64,000 nucleotides of DNA from Fimbriimonas ginsengisoli Gsoil 348 (GCA_945881865.1 CAMCVK010000002.1:124001-188000); one strand, 5' to 3'; shown: positions 36,871 through 46,973, counted from the first letter of the stretch. A program made the numbers and translations. Notes: generated by a model from the sequence alone, not told the origin.

Positions 36871-37971
36871 ATGGAACCCTTGCGCGTAGGCATCGTTGGC
36901 TGCGGAAACATTAGCGGAATTTACTTCCACAATTTGGGCCGGTACCGAAGCACGGAAGTCGTGGCCGTTGCCGACCTCGACCTCGACCGGGCCAAAGCGG
37001 CGGCCGAGAAGAACGGCGTCGGCCTCGCTCTGAGCCCGGACGAACTCATTGCCCATCCGGATGTTGAGCTGGTCCTCAACCTAACCATTCCGAAGGCGCA
37101 CGGATCGGTCGCGATCGCCGCCCTGCAAAACGGCAAACACGTTTACAACGAAAAGCCGCTTGCCATCGAGCTTTCTGAAGCGGAGGAAATGCTTCGGCTT
37201 GCCACCGAGCACGGTCTCCGCGTCGGCGGAGCGCCGGATACCTTCCTTGGCGGCGGCCACCAGACCTGCCGGGCCCTCATTGACCAGGGCGTCATCGGTG
37301 AGCCGATCGCCGCCCACGCATTCATGCTTTGCCACGGCCACGAGAGCTGGCACCCGTCGCCCGAGTTCTACTATGAGCGCGGCGGCGGACCGATGTTCGA
37401 CATGGGCCCTTACTATCTGACCGCATTGGTCAACATGATCGGGCCGATCCGACGCATCAGCGGCTCGACCCGAATCACTTTCCCTACCCGCACGATTACC
37501 AGCCAGCCTAAGCACGGCAAGGTCATCGAAGTCGAAACGCCGACCCACATCGCGGGCAGCATGGACTTTGGCAACGGCGCGATCGGCCAGATCACGACAA
37601 GCTTCGACGTCTGGCATAGCCAGGTCCCCTCGATCCTGGTTTACGGAACCGAAGGCAGCATGATCGTCCCCGACCCGAACGGATTCGGCGGCGAGATTAA
37701 GGTTCGAGTTAAGGGTGCTTCGGAGTGGGAGGTCGCACCGATTTCCCCCGGCTATGCTGGCAACGACCGTGGCGTCGGCGTCCTCGATATTGCCTATGCG
37801 ATTCGCGAGAACCGCGACCACCGCGCCTCTGGTGCCCTCGCCGGGCACGTTTTGGAGGCGATGCACGCCTTCCACACGAGTTCCGATGAAGGCCGCCACA
37901 TCGAGCTTTCGTCCCGGCCGGACCGACCGGCCCTGCTGTCCCCCGACGCCTACGTGGACGAAATCGAATGA
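36871..37971 (+). CDS. Gfo/Idh/MocA family oxidoreductase (paralog A)
   Basis: RVGIVGCGNISGIYFHNLGRYRSTEVVAVADLDLDRA; VYNEKPLA. Confidence 0.88.
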   Translation: MEPLRVGIVGCGNISGIYFHNLGRYRSTEVVAVADLDLDRAKAAAEKNGVGLALSPDELIAHPDVELVLNLTIPKAHGSVAIAALQNGKHVYNEKPLAIELSEAEEMLRLATEHGLRVGGAPDTFLGGGHQTCRALIDQGVIGEPIAAHAFMLCHGHESWHPSPEFYYERGGGPMFDMGPYYLTALVNMIGPIRRISGSTRITFPTRTITSQPKHGKVIEVETPTHIAGSMDFGNGAIGQITTSFDVWHSQVPSILVYGTEGSMIVPDPNGFGGEIKVRVKGASEWEVAPISPGYAGNDRGVGVLDIAYAIRENRDHRASGALAGHVLEAMHAFHTSSDEGRHIELSSRPDRPALLSPDAYVDEIE

Positions 37972-39077
37972 GACACGCCGCGCTTCTTCTCGGGTTTGTT
38001 CTCGCCGGCTCGGCGCGGGCCGACGAGATCGATGACATCGTCCGGGCGACGATGAAATCGGAGAAGGTTCCGGGGGTCGTTGTGCACATTCAGCGCGGCG
38101 ACAAGATCCTGAAGCGCGGCGCGTACGGCATCTGCAACCTCGACCTCCAGGTGAAGACCCGCCAAAACAGCGTGTTCGAGCTCGCAAGCATCAGCAAAAC
38201 GATGACCGCCGCCGCCGTGATGTTGCTGGTCGAAGAAGGAAAAGTCTCGCTCGATGATCCGATCTCAAAGTACGTCGAGGGCACCCCGGAAGCTTGGAAT
38301 GACATGACGGTTCGCCGCCTGCTCAACCACACGACCGGTCTGCGTGACCTTCCTTGGAACTACGCAAAGTTCACGGCGCCCAAGCCGCTGCGCTACACGA
38401 TTTCGGCGCAGGTGGCCGACGTCAGCAAGGTCCCGCTCCTTTTCAAGCCGGGAACCTCCTTCTCGTACACCAGTTTTGGCTACACGCTCCTCGGGCAGGT
38501 GATCGCCAAGGGAAGCGGCATGAAGTTCGCCGACTTCATGACCAAGCGCGTCCTTCAGCCGCTGGGCATGCGCGAGACTTACTTCCTGGATAGCGAGGCG
38601 GTGATCCCCAACCGAGCCGAGCAGTACACGAAGCGGGGCGACGGCTACGCCATTTGGCGACTTTCAACAGTGATGCAGGCGGTGGACGACAAGGCGTACG
38701 CCACGTTTGCGGCCTCGGCGGCCGACGTGGCGAAGTTCTTCGTTGCCGTCGGGACCGGCAAATTGCTGAAGCCCTCGAGTGTCAGCCAGTTTGACACTCC
38801 GCAGTCGCTCTCAAATGGCACCAAGCTTCCGAATGTGGGCTTCGGTTGGTTCCTTCGCAACGTTGGAAACCGCGCCACCTCCGGACACTCGGGATACACC
38901 GGCACGATGGGCATTCGGTTCCTAGACGACGGCCTCGTGGTGGTCGTGCTTTCCAACCTTGGGTCCGGCTATCCGTCGCCTTTTGGCAACGACAAAAGCT
39001 ACGACGTCACGTCATTTGCCTACAAGATTGCCGATCAGGCCGCAAAACGGTTTGGGAAGTCCCTGGCAATCAAGTAA
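37968..39077 (+). CDS. Serine beta-lactamase-like hydrolase
   Basis: Signal peptide; ELASISKTMTAAAVM (SxxK); RRLLNHTTGLRDL. Confidence 0.88.
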   Translation: MRHAALLLGFVLAGSARADEIDDIVRATMKSEKVPGVVVHIQRGDKILKRGAYGICNLDLQVKTRQNSVFELASISKTMTAAAVMLLVEEGKVSLDDPISKYVEGTPEAWNDMTVRRLLNHTTGLRDLPWNYAKFTAPKPLRYTISAQVADVSKVPLLFKPGTSFSYTSFGYTLLGQVIAKGSGMKFADFMTKRVLQPLGMRETYFLDSEAVIPNRAEQYTKRGDGYAIWRLSTVMQAVDDKAYATFAASAADVAKFFVAVGTGKLLKPSSVSQFDTPQSLSNGTKLPNVGFGWFLRNVGNRATSGHSGYTGTMGIRFLDDGLVVVVLSNLGSGYPSPFGNDKSYDVTSFAYKIADQAAKRFGKSLAIK

Positions 39078-39109
39078 ACGCGTTGCCTGGTTTAGTACAC
39101 TCGGCCCCG

Positions 39110-40279
39110 ATGGATCCTGTCCGCATTGGCGTCATCGGCGTCGGAAATATTAGTGGCATTTACTTTAAGAACCTTCGCGCGTTCTCCGCGACTGAGGTTG
39201 TCTCCGTTGCCGATATCGATCTGGAACGGGCCACAGTGGTTGCCGCCGAGCAAGGCGTTGCGCAGGCTCAAACTGTCGACGACCTCCTCGCGAATCCCGA
39301 CGTCGAAGTTGTTTTGAACCTAACGATTCCGGCGGCCCACGGACCGGTTTCGCTTCGGGCGCTTGAAAGCGGAAAGCACGTCTACGGCGAAAAGCCGCTG
39401 GCGACCTCGCGGAGCCAGGCAAGTGCCCTCGTCGAAGCCGCTAAGCAAAGCAACCTTCGCGTTGGGTGCGCGCCAGATACGTTCCTTGGAGCTGGCCTCC
39501 AGACCGCGCGAAAGGCGATTGATGCCGGACTCATCGGCGAACCGATTGGCGCCCAGGCCCAATTCCTTGCCGGCGGACCGGAAAGCTGGCATCCGAACCC
39601 CTCCTTCTTCTACCAGCAGGGTGGCGGGCCGATGCTCGACATGGGGCCGTACTACATCACTGCGCTGATTCACCTTCTCGGCCCGATTTCCCGCGTGTCC
39701 GGCTTTGCGAGACCAAGTTTCGTCGAGCGACTAATTCCGCTCACCAACGAATCGTTCTACAAGCGCGAGGACAAAGCTGCGTTCCGCGAAACCGGAGAAC
39801 TGATGCACGTCGAAACGCCGACGCATTACGTCGGCGCGCTCGAATTCGCCAGTGGCCCGATCGCACAGTTCGGTGCCAGCTTCGACGTTTGGCGGCACAA
39901 GTACGATTGGGCTCACCCGATCGTGATCTTTGGTTCCGAAGGTACCTTGCTCGTCCCGGACCCGAACTCCTTCAGCGGCGCGGTTCTCGTCGGCGCGAAA
40001 GGCAAAGACGACTGGACGGAAGTTGAGGTCACGCACGGCTTTGGCGACAACAGCCGCGGGATCGGACTCCTCGACATGGCGCACGCCATTCGAAACGGAG
40101 GCGACTTCCGCGCGAACGGCGACCTTGCGTTCCACGTGTTGGACGCCATGCTTTCGGTTCAGGAAGCCAGCGAATCGGGCGCGTACCGGGTGCTCGAGAG
40201 CGGAACTGCCCGCCCTGCCGCGCTCTCGCCGGAAGACTACGCCGACGCCATTCCCGATGTGATCGCCTGGCGCGGCTAA
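39110..40279 (+). CDS. Gfo/Idh/MocA family oxidoreductase (paralog B)
   Basis: RIGVIGVGNISGIYFKNLRAFSATEVVSVADIDLERA; VYGEKPLA. Confidence 0.88.
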   Translation: MDPVRIGVIGVGNISGIYFKNLRAFSATEVVSVADIDLERATVVAAEQGVAQAQTVDDLLANPDVEVVLNLTIPAAHGPVSLRALESGKHVYGEKPLATSRSQASALVEAAKQSNLRVGCAPDTFLGAGLQTARKAIDAGLIGEPIGAQAQFLAGGPESWHPNPSFFYQQGGGPMLDMGPYYITALIHLLGPISRVSGFARPSFVERLIPLTNESFYKREDKAAFRETGELMHVETPTHYVGALEFASGPIAQFGASFDVWRHKYDWAHPIVIFGSEGTLLVPDPNSFSGAVLVGAKGKDDWTEVEVTHGFGDNSRGIGLLDMAHAIRNGGDFRANGDLAFHVLDAMLSVQEASESGAYRVLESGTARPAALSPEDYADAIPDVIAWRG

Positions 40280-40321
40280 AGTAGCCCGGGCCTGGGTTGC
40301 TGCGGTCTTCATACTAAGGGG

Positions 40322-41251
40322 ATGAACTCCGCACGGTTCGACTACTTCGGCGGGGGCGAACCGCCGAAGGAGGCCGTCTTGTTGGTGAACAATCGTTCTC
40401 GCCGCGGAAAGGCGGCCTTTGCCGATGCCGAGCGAGAACTGATCGCCCGCGGCATCCGGCTCCGGTTCTCGCATGGATTTCGGAGCGTGCGGGAACTCGT
40501 TGGCATGACCAGCGAAGCGATCCAGGAAGGAGTGCCGATGGTGATTGCCGGCGGCGGCGACGGAACGTTTAGTGCCATCGCCCACCTCTTTTTGCATAAA
40601 GAAACGGCGCTTGGCGTGCTGCCCCTTGGCACCGGAAACTCGTTTGCCCGCGACCTTAAAATCCCGAACGAGTTGAACCTCGCCTGTGATGTCATTGCCA
40701 GAGGCGGCGTTCAGCTCGTCGACATTGGCACCCTCGATACCGACTGCTTTGTGAACGTGGCCACGATTGGGCTTACCACCGAGATCGCTCAGGCCCTGCG
40801 AGGGCTCCCAAAGAAGCAGATGGGAAAGTTTGCCTATGCCTTCGCCTTGGCCCGGGCAATGCAGACCGTCCGGCCATTCCGTGCCCGCATCGAAACTGAA
40901 AACGGAATCAACGAGTTCGAAACGATGATGATCGTTCTCGGGAACGGTCGATTCCATGCCGGCCCGTTTCCGCTTTCGCCGGATGCCAGCATTCGAGAAG
41001 GATTGCTTTCCGTTTATGCTTTGCGCGCGAGGGACAAAATGGCTTTCCTTCGGTTGGCACTACGACTGCCGTTTGGCACGCAAGGCGATCTGGATGAAGT
41101 TCACGCTGAGGAGACCCGGGGAGGCACGCTATGGACGGACCCGGTGATGGCGGTGACGGTAGACGGGGAAATCTGCCGCAGAACCCCTTCCAAATTTGGG
41201 GTTGCCTACCGTGCGCTAAAGGTCGTTGCGCCTCGGGGTGCCGATCTTTGA
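40322..41251 (+). CDS. Diacylglycerol/lipid kinase family protein
   Basis: LLVNNRSRRGKA; MVIAGGGDGTFSAIAH; LGVLPLGTGNSFARDL. Confidence 0.9.
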   Translation: MNSARFDYFGGGEPPKEAVLLVNNRSRRGKAAFADAERELIARGIRLRFSHGFRSVRELVGMTSEAIQEGVPMVIAGGGDGTFSAIAHLFLHKETALGVLPLGTGNSFARDLKIPNELNLACDVIARGGVQLVDIGTLDTDCFVNVATIGLTTEIAQALRGLPKKQMGKFAYAFALARAMQTVRPFRARIETENGINEFETMMIVLGNGRFHAGPFPLSPDASIREGLLSVYALRARDKMAFLRLALRLPFGTQGDLDEVHAEETRGGTLWTDPVMAVTVDGEICRRTPSKFGVAYRALKVVAPRGADL

Positions 41252-41342
41252 GGTTCGTTGGGTCTTCTGCCGCCATTTTTTGGATTCCTGCGGTACAAAG
41301 TAGTCGGTCGGCCTGCACGGCGGCCGACTAGGAATTTCCGAC

Positions 41343-41915
41343 GTGGCAGATTGGTATTACATCGGGCACTACGGCCAACTCGGCCCGCTGACGCGGGAGC
41401 AAGTCGAGGAGTTGGTTGGCGGGGGTGTGATTGCGCGTGAGACCTTCGTCTGGAAAGCCGGCATGGTGGATTGGATTCCTGCAGACCGTCACCCCGAGTT
41501 GAGTGCCTTGTTCGTTGTTCCCACCTCCTACAACACGCCGCCGCCGTCGCCCGCGCCTCCGTCCGCTCCCATTTCGCCCGGAAGCTACGCCCCGCCCACG
41601 CAGAACTACTCGGCACCCACCTTCGGCGGTTTTCCCGCTACGACCCAGCACGGCGCCTACCCCGAGCAGCTTCAGATTCGGCAAACGCAGCTCTACTCTG
41701 CTGCCCGCAGCGACCGCAGCCGGGCATTGGCCGGCGTCCTCCAGCTCATCTTTCCGGGAATCGGTCGAATCTATCTCGGCTATTCTGCCATCGGCGTACT
41801 TCAGCTGGTTTCTTCGCTCTGCTTTTTTGGCTATATTTGGTCGATCATCGACGGCATCATCATCCTCACCGGTGGTGTCCGCATCGACGGGTTTGGCCGC
41901 CCGATGGGTGACTAG
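41343..41915 (+). CDS. GYF_2-like plus TM2 domain membrane protein
   Basis: WYYIGHYGQLGPLTREQVEELVGGGVIARETFVWKAGMVDWIPA; ALAGVLQLIFPGIGRIYLGYSAIGVLQLV...DGIIILTGGVRIDGFGRPM. Confidence 0.82.
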   Translation: MADWYYIGHYGQLGPLTREQVEELVGGGVIARETFVWKAGMVDWIPADRHPELSALFVVPTSYNTPPPSPAPPSAPISPGSYAPPTQNYSAPTFGGFPATTQHGAYPEQLQIRQTQLYSAARSDRSRALAGVLQLIFPGIGRIYLGYSAIGVLQLVSSLCFFGYIWSIIDGIIILTGGVRIDGFGRPMGD

Positions 41916-41971
41916 TAGGCATCGGTGCCGATTGTGCCGTTCGCGCGTCTAATTTTCTCGGACCCGCCTGA

Positions 41972-42535
41972 ATGAAGCAGATTTTCACCCTCCTATTCCT
42001 CTTGGTTATCGGCCTCGGGACGCTGAACCGCGCCCTCGCGGGCCAGGAATATGCACCCCAACCGGGGGAAACCGTCATTCGGTTCGACATCGAGAATCGA
42101 GGATCCGTCTTTGTACGGCTCTATACCAAGGAAGCTCCCAACACATCTGCCCAGGTGCTTAGCTTAGTGCGCCGTGGGTTCTACAACGATCAGAAGTTCT
42201 TCCGCGTGGAGCGGCGGCCCAAGCCGTACATCGCCATGTTTGGCGACCCGCAGACAAAGACGATGGAGCTAGACCACCCGAATGTGGGCAGCGGTGGCAG
42301 TGGCAAAACGGTCCCATTCGAGTCGAACAGCCTAACGCATGACGTGGGCGCCGTTTCTTTCGCCCATCCGCGCGACAGCAAAGACGGCGACAGCCAGTTC
42401 TTCTTTGTTCTTGGCGCGGCGAAGTTCCTGGATGGGCAGTACACCGTGTTTGGTCGCGTCGTCTCGGGGATTGAAATTCTTCCGAAAATCGAGCGCGGCG
42501 ACAAAGTAACCCAGGTTCGCGTCATCTCCGGGTAG
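41972..42535 (+). CDS. Cyclophilin-type peptidyl-prolyl cis-trans isomerase
   Basis: FDIENRGSVFVRLYTKEAPNTSAQVLSLVRRGFYNDQKFFRV; SQFFFVLGAAKFLDGQYTVFGRVVSG. Confidence 0.92.
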   Translation: MKQIFTLLFLLVIGLGTLNRALAGQEYAPQPGETVIRFDIENRGSVFVRLYTKEAPNTSAQVLSLVRRGFYNDQKFFRVERRPKPYIAMFGDPQTKTMELDHPNVGSGGSGKTVPFESNSLTHDVGAVSFAHPRDSKDGDSQFFFVLGAAKFLDGQYTVFGRVVSGIEILPKIERGDKVTQVRVISG

Positions 42536-42580
42536 GTTCTTTAGGCACGGGCGCGCCTTCCCGTGTTACACTATCGCTCC

Positions 42581-43540
42581 GTGCAGCTGGCCCGCGCCCT
42601 TGTAACCCGTCTCTTCTTCGGGGTCCTCAGCCTGCTGTTCATCTCCTTCGTGACCTTCATGGCCGATGAAATTGCGCCGGGCGACGCCGCCACGGTGCTC
42701 TCGGGCGAGAAAGCCAGCCTGGAAACCGTCGAGCGGTTACGACGCCAAATGGGCTTGGACCGTCCTTGGCCGATCCGCTACGTTGAATTCGTCGGACATT
42801 CCGCGCGCGGCGACTTTGGCAAAAGTCTTTACGGGATCAAAGAAGACGTCGGCGTGATTCTCGCACGAAACCTGCCGATGACGCTATTCATCGCCACCTG
42901 CGCCATTAGCATCGCATCGCTGATCGGCATCACGCTGGGAACATTCGCCGGCGTGTACCAGAATAAGCTCCCTGACCGATTCATTTTGGTCGTCAGCACG
43001 CTCGGCGTCACGCTGCCCAACTTCGTGCTTGCTCCGCTGTTGGTGTTCTTTTTGGCGAACAAGCAGGGCCTGTTTGATCTCTTCTATCAGACCTGGGAGG
43101 TCAACCGGAAGGATCCGGACTTTTACTATCTCTTCCTGCCCATCGTCGTGCTATCGGCCCGACCGACCGCACTGATCACCCGACTGACCCGCGCGAGCAT
43201 GGTCGATACCTTGCAGCAGGAGTTCATCCGAACCGCCGTCGCGAAGGGAGTTCCCCGCTTCCGGCTCTACACCGTGCACGCGTTGCGGAACGCGATCCTG
43301 CCCGTTGTCACCGCCATCGGCACCACTTTCGGTTTCTTGCTCACGGGTTCCTTCGTTGTTGAGACCTTCTTCCGCCTTCCCGGCTTGGGAAGTACCACAA
43401 TCGATGCGATCAAGAAGGGCGACATGCCGGTGGTTCAAGCTTGCGTCATGCTGACCGGGGCGTTATTCATCTTCCTGAACCTCGTCGTTGACTTCCTTCT
43501 GCCGATCCTCGACCCTCGCATTCGGGAGAGCCAGGTATGA
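42581..43540 (+). CDS. Peptide/nickel-type ABC transporter permease (DppB-like)
   Basis: TM topology with ATPASE-contact EAA region RTAVAKGVPRFRLYTVHALRNAILPVVT; GTG start at 42581 preferred over 42563. Confidence 0.88.
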   Translation: MQLARALVTRLFFGVLSLLFISFVTFMADEIAPGDAATVLSGEKASLETVERLRRQMGLDRPWPIRYVEFVGHSARGDFGKSLYGIKEDVGVILARNLPMTLFIATCAISIASLIGITLGTFAGVYQNKLPDRFILVVSTLGVTLPNFVLAPLLVFFLANKQGLFDLFYQTWEVNRKDPDFYYLFLPIVVLSARPTALITRLTRASMVDTLQQEFIRTAVAKGVPRFRLYTVHALRNAILPVVTAIGTTFGFLLTGSFVVETFFRLPGLGSTTIDAIKKGDMPVVQACVMLTGALFIFLNLVVDFLLPILDPRIRESQV

Positions 43541-44397
43541 AAAAGCGCGACTGGTTCCTCATCGGCGGGGCGATCTACCTCGTTTTCATCGTGGCTTTCG
43601 CCGCCTTCGGGCCGGCAATTAGGCAGGTGCAGCTATATCCGCTCGCGAAACAAGTTGACCCCGCGATCACGCAGTTTGACGTCGTTCGCGAGGCAGTCTC
43701 GAAGAAGCCGTTCCAGCCGCCTGGAACCGGCGAGGCCTTCCTGGGAACCGATGAACTGAGCCGAGACGTGGTGGCCCGGCTTGCGCAGGGCGCGCGCGTC
43801 TCCTTGCTTGTCGGTCTCGTGGTACAAGGGATTGCGCTGGTGGTGGGCGTTCTGATGGGCGTCTTGGGCGTTTTCGGCCCCAAGTGGCTCCGCCAGCCGA
43901 TCATGCGATTTACAGATGGAATGTTCGCCTTCCCCGACATTCTGCTGGCGATCCTGATCGTAGCCGTCGTCGGGCTCGGCATTCTGCCAGTGATCGCGGC
44001 CCTGGCCGTTACGTCCTGGCCATCGATCGCCCGGCTCGTTTCCACCCAAGTCGCGACCTTGAAAGACCGCGAATACGTTGTTGCCGCCAAAGCGGCGGGT
44101 GCACCGACCGGATACTTGGTGATCAAGCACATTTTGCCGCAACTAAGCGGCTTGCTTCTTGCCTACAGCATGATTGAGCTCGCCGGCACGATTCTGGCCG
44201 AGAGCACCCTAAGCTTCCTTGGCATCGGCGTGCAGGAGCCGGACCCGAGTTGGGGCAACATGATCAATACCGCCCGCATCAACATGAACTCGCACCCGGT
44301 GATGCTCATCTGGCCGTGTCTGTTCCTGAGTGCGACGATCTTCGCCCTCAACTTCGTTGGGGATGGACTCCGGGCCTACTTCGACCCGAAGTCCTAA
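43537..44397 (+). CDS. Peptide/nickel-type ABC transporter permease (DppC-like)
   Basis: FLGTDELSRDVVARLAQGARVSLLVG; YVVAAKAAGAPTGYLVIKHILPQ. Confidence 0.92.
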   Translation: MKKRDWFLIGGAIYLVFIVAFAAFGPAIRQVQLYPLAKQVDPAITQFDVVREAVSKKPFQPPGTGEAFLGTDELSRDVVARLAQGARVSLLVGLVVQGIALVVGVLMGVLGVFGPKWLRQPIMRFTDGMFAFPDILLAILIVAVVGLGILPVIAALAVTSWPSIARLVSTQVATLKDREYVVAAKAAGAPTGYLVIKHILPQLSGLLLAYSMIELAGTILAESTLSFLGIGVQEPDPSWGNMINTARINMNSHPVMLIWPCLFLSATIFALNFVGDGLRAYFDPKS

Positions 44398-44399
44398 TT

Positions 44400-45647
44400 T
44401 CAGTTCTTGGTCTTGAGAACGTCAATCGCTCGCTGGAGCTGGTTGTCCTTCGCCGGATTTCCGAACTCGATTTCCCCGTCTAGGTTCAATTCGACCTCAA
44501 CGTCTGGCTTCAGACCACCGCTGACGAAGATGCCATCGTCGTCAACCTTTCGGCCGATGAATTCGCCGCCGGGCAGATAGTATTTCGCGATGGTGATCTT
44601 CGCGCTGCTTCGGTCGATGATCGGATAGATGTTCTGAACCGATGCCTTTCCATAGGAGTGGGTTCCGACCAGCGTTGCCTTCTTGTAATCCTGAAGTCCG
44701 CCGGCAAAGATTTCCGAAGCACTTGCTGAGTTCTCATCGATGAGCACCGCAACCGGATACGGCCAGTTCCGCACCGCCCCGCTGTAGCTTCGCACAATCT
44801 CCTCGCGGCCATCGCGACCGCGCATAGTGACGACGGTCTTGTTCTCGACGAACCGACTCATCAGCTCGGCAGCGGTATCCAGAAGTCCACCCGGGTTGCT
44901 TCGCAGGTCGATCACCAGACCGGTGATCTTCTTTTCGTCCAGGCGGCTGAGTTCCTTGTCGAATTGCTCCGTCGTTGGCTCGGCGAAGTTCGAAATCGAC
45001 ACGTAGCCCATTTTCGATCCTTCGAGGTACTTGGATTCCACCGACGGGGCGACGATTCTTGCTCGCTTGATCTGCATCGAAATCGGCTTTTCTGCCTTCG
45101 GTCGCGCGATAACTAACGTCACGAGCGTGCCTTCTTTACCTTTAATCTGCTGAACGATATCGTCAATCGGCTGACCGCTGACTTTCTTGCCGTTAACCTG
45201 GATGATAACGTCCCCGGCCCGGAGACCTGCCGCATAAGCCGGACCGTCCTCGAAGACTGTCCGCACGGCTGCGCCCAGAGTATCACCCTGCAGTCGGGCC
45301 CCGACGCCGTAAAAGTTACCGCGCGTCTCTTCACTGAACGCCGCTGCCGCCCGCGGCGGCAGGAAGATCGTGTGCGGGTCACCCAACGAGCCCATTAGGC
45401 CCTGGATGCCGGCATATTTGAGCGAATCTGGCTTGACGGCACGGTAGTAGCCGTGCCGAATTTGCGAAAATGTCTGCCGGAAAACCTCCTCCGACGACTG
45501 TTTCGCCACGGTTCGAACTCCCGCAAGACGACTGGTCGCTCCGGCATCCGGCATCTTTCCCTGCTTAAGGTCGCGCCACACGAAGCCGAGCGCACCCGAG
45601 CCCAGAACCGCCAACGATCCAACGAAGATTGTCTTGCCTACGTTCAT
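44400..45647 (-). CDS. S41 family C-terminal processing peptidase (PDZ-containing), catalytic residues intact
   Basis: GLVIDLRSNPGGLLDTA; ENSASASEIFAGGLQDYKKATLVGTHSYGKASVQ (Ser/Lys dyad). Confidence 0.92.
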   Translation of the reverse strand: MNVGKTIFVGSLAVLGSGALGFVWRDLKQGKMPDAGATSRLAGVRTVAKQSSEEVFRQTFSQIRHGYYRAVKPDSLKYAGIQGLMGSLGDPHTIFLPPRAAAAFSEETRGNFYGVGARLQGDTLGAAVRTVFEDGPAYAAGLRAGDVIIQVNGKKVSGQPIDDIVQQIKGKEGTLVTLVIARPKAEKPISMQIKRARIVAPSVESKYLEGSKMGYVSISNFAEPTTEQFDKELSRLDEKKITGLVIDLRSNPGGLLDTAAELMSRFVENKTVVTMRGRDGREEIVRSYSGAVRNWPYPVAVLIDENSASASEIFAGGLQDYKKATLVGTHSYGKASVQNIYPIIDRSSAKITIAKYYLPGGEFIGRKVDDDGIFVSGGLKPDVEVELNLDGEIEFGNPAKDNQLQRAIDVLKTKN

Positions 45648-46924
45648 TTCGCACCGCCGCTAACTTTGTACTCACCCGTAACCAGGGTATAGCCGGAGCC
45701 ATCCGGAATCTGAACCACCAAGGTGGAGAACGCCGCGCCCCCGGTTTTGCCCCCTGCGAGTTTGGCTCGCCCTTTCGACTGCATCGCCAGCGCGAGAACC
45801 TCGGCCGCGCCCCGCGTAGTTTCATCTACCAAAAATTCGACCATCGGCGCCGCTGCGTTGCCGCTCTTAACAACCAAAGGCTTGTTGGTCTCCGCCCGGT
45901 CACCAGCCATCATGCCATAGGTTCCGGTTGGTGCCAGGACCGCCAAACACTTCTGCATCGCGGCAAAGTCCCCGTTAGTATTCTGTCGAAGGTCGATGCG
46001 CACCGGTTTTGCCTTCGAGTTCTGCAAATACTGCTTCAGCCCGGCCTCCGCGCCCTGCCGAAGCGCCAGGCGGTACGCGTTCCCGATGACTCCCGAGCCC
46101 GGCATCTCCGACGTCGCCTTGGCGATCGTCGTATCTCTCTTTTTACCGTTCCGTTCCCAGGTCACCGCGAGGTTGCCCTTCGTTCCCATCATCAACCGCT
46201 CCCACGCTCGCATTGGCAAGAGGGCCCGTTCGGTCTTGGCGCGGATCTCCTTCCGGACCTGGTTCAGTTCGGAAAGCGAAATTTTCTTCGCAGCGAATTC
46301 GCGCTGCGCTTTTTGGAACCGCACCAGCATGTCCGTGTTAATCACCCAATGGTTGTCGACCGAGTACACCAAATCTCCGGGCTTGACCCCGGCCTGATCT
46401 GCCGGTCCACCCGGCGTGAGCGAAGTCACCATCAATCGCGGTACCCGCGCCTTGGAAGCAAGCGCTTCCTCAGCCGACATTCCACCCTCGTCCGGCTCCT
46501 TCGAAGCGGCAAGATTCTCCTCACCGCGCAGAACCAAAGCGAACTCGGCCCCGACGCCCTCGTATTTGCCCACGCGCGCGTTCAGAAAAGTATTGAACTG
46601 CTTCTTGTCGTAATACAGCGAGTTCGGGTCGTTCAGGCTTCCGACCATGCCGCGCACGGCGCCGGCCGCTAGCTTCTGCTCGTCGGTCACTTTCTCGACA
46701 TACTCTCGCTCCACGAGGCTTTTGATTTCGCGGAAATAGTCCCCTTCGGCAATCGACACCGTGACGTCGTTTTCTACCGAGGCCACCAAGGTCGGCGACA
46801 CCATGGAGTTGGCCTGTTGAATGGGCGCGTCCACTCGGTCCCGTAGTTGGATTCCAAGCAGGCCCGCACCGGCCGCAAGGACCAAGATGACAACCGAAAC
46901 GGTGGACGACTTCACTTCTTTCAT
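45644..46924 (-). CDS. S41 peptidase-like paralog, apparently lacking the Ser/Lys dyad
   Basis: PDZ plus S41-like fold; VDETTRGAAEVLALAMQSKGRAKLAGGKTGGAAF where Ser and Lys are expected. Confidence 0.78.
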   Translation of the reverse strand: MKEVKSSTVSVVILVLAAGAGLLGIQLRDRVDAPIQQANSMVSPTLVASVENDVTVSIAEGDYFREIKSLVEREYVEKVTDEQKLAAGAVRGMVGSLNDPNSLYYDKKQFNTFLNARVGKYEGVGAEFALVLRGEENLAASKEPDEGGMSAEEALASKARVPRLMVTSLTPGGPADQAGVKPGDLVYSVDNHWVINTDMLVRFQKAQREFAAKKISLSELNQVRKEIRAKTERALLPMRAWERLMMGTKGNLAVTWERNGKKRDTTIAKATSEMPGSGVIGNAYRLALRQGAEAGLKQYLQNSKAKPVRIDLRQNTNGDFAAMQKCLAVLAPTGTYGMMAGDRAETNKPLVVKSGNAAAPMVEFLVDETTRGAAEVLALAMQSKGRAKLAGGKTGGAAFSTLVVQIPDGSGYTLVTGEYKVSGGAK

Positions 46925-46973
46925 TCTATGCCCAATTTTACGAGACCCCAAGAGGAATCTGCACAAACGTCTA

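Noticed and set aside
37081-40957. Long minus-strand ORFs (37081..38187, 39731..40957)
   Set aside because: Antisense to clear Gfo/Idh/MocA, hydrolase and lipid-kinase genes; no recognisable domains
41301-41330. Inverted repeat TAGTCGG...CCGACTA between the lipid kinase and GYF-TM2 genes as a terminator
   Set aside because: Only 7 clean pairs at the base, imperfect interior, no U-tract; too weak to call
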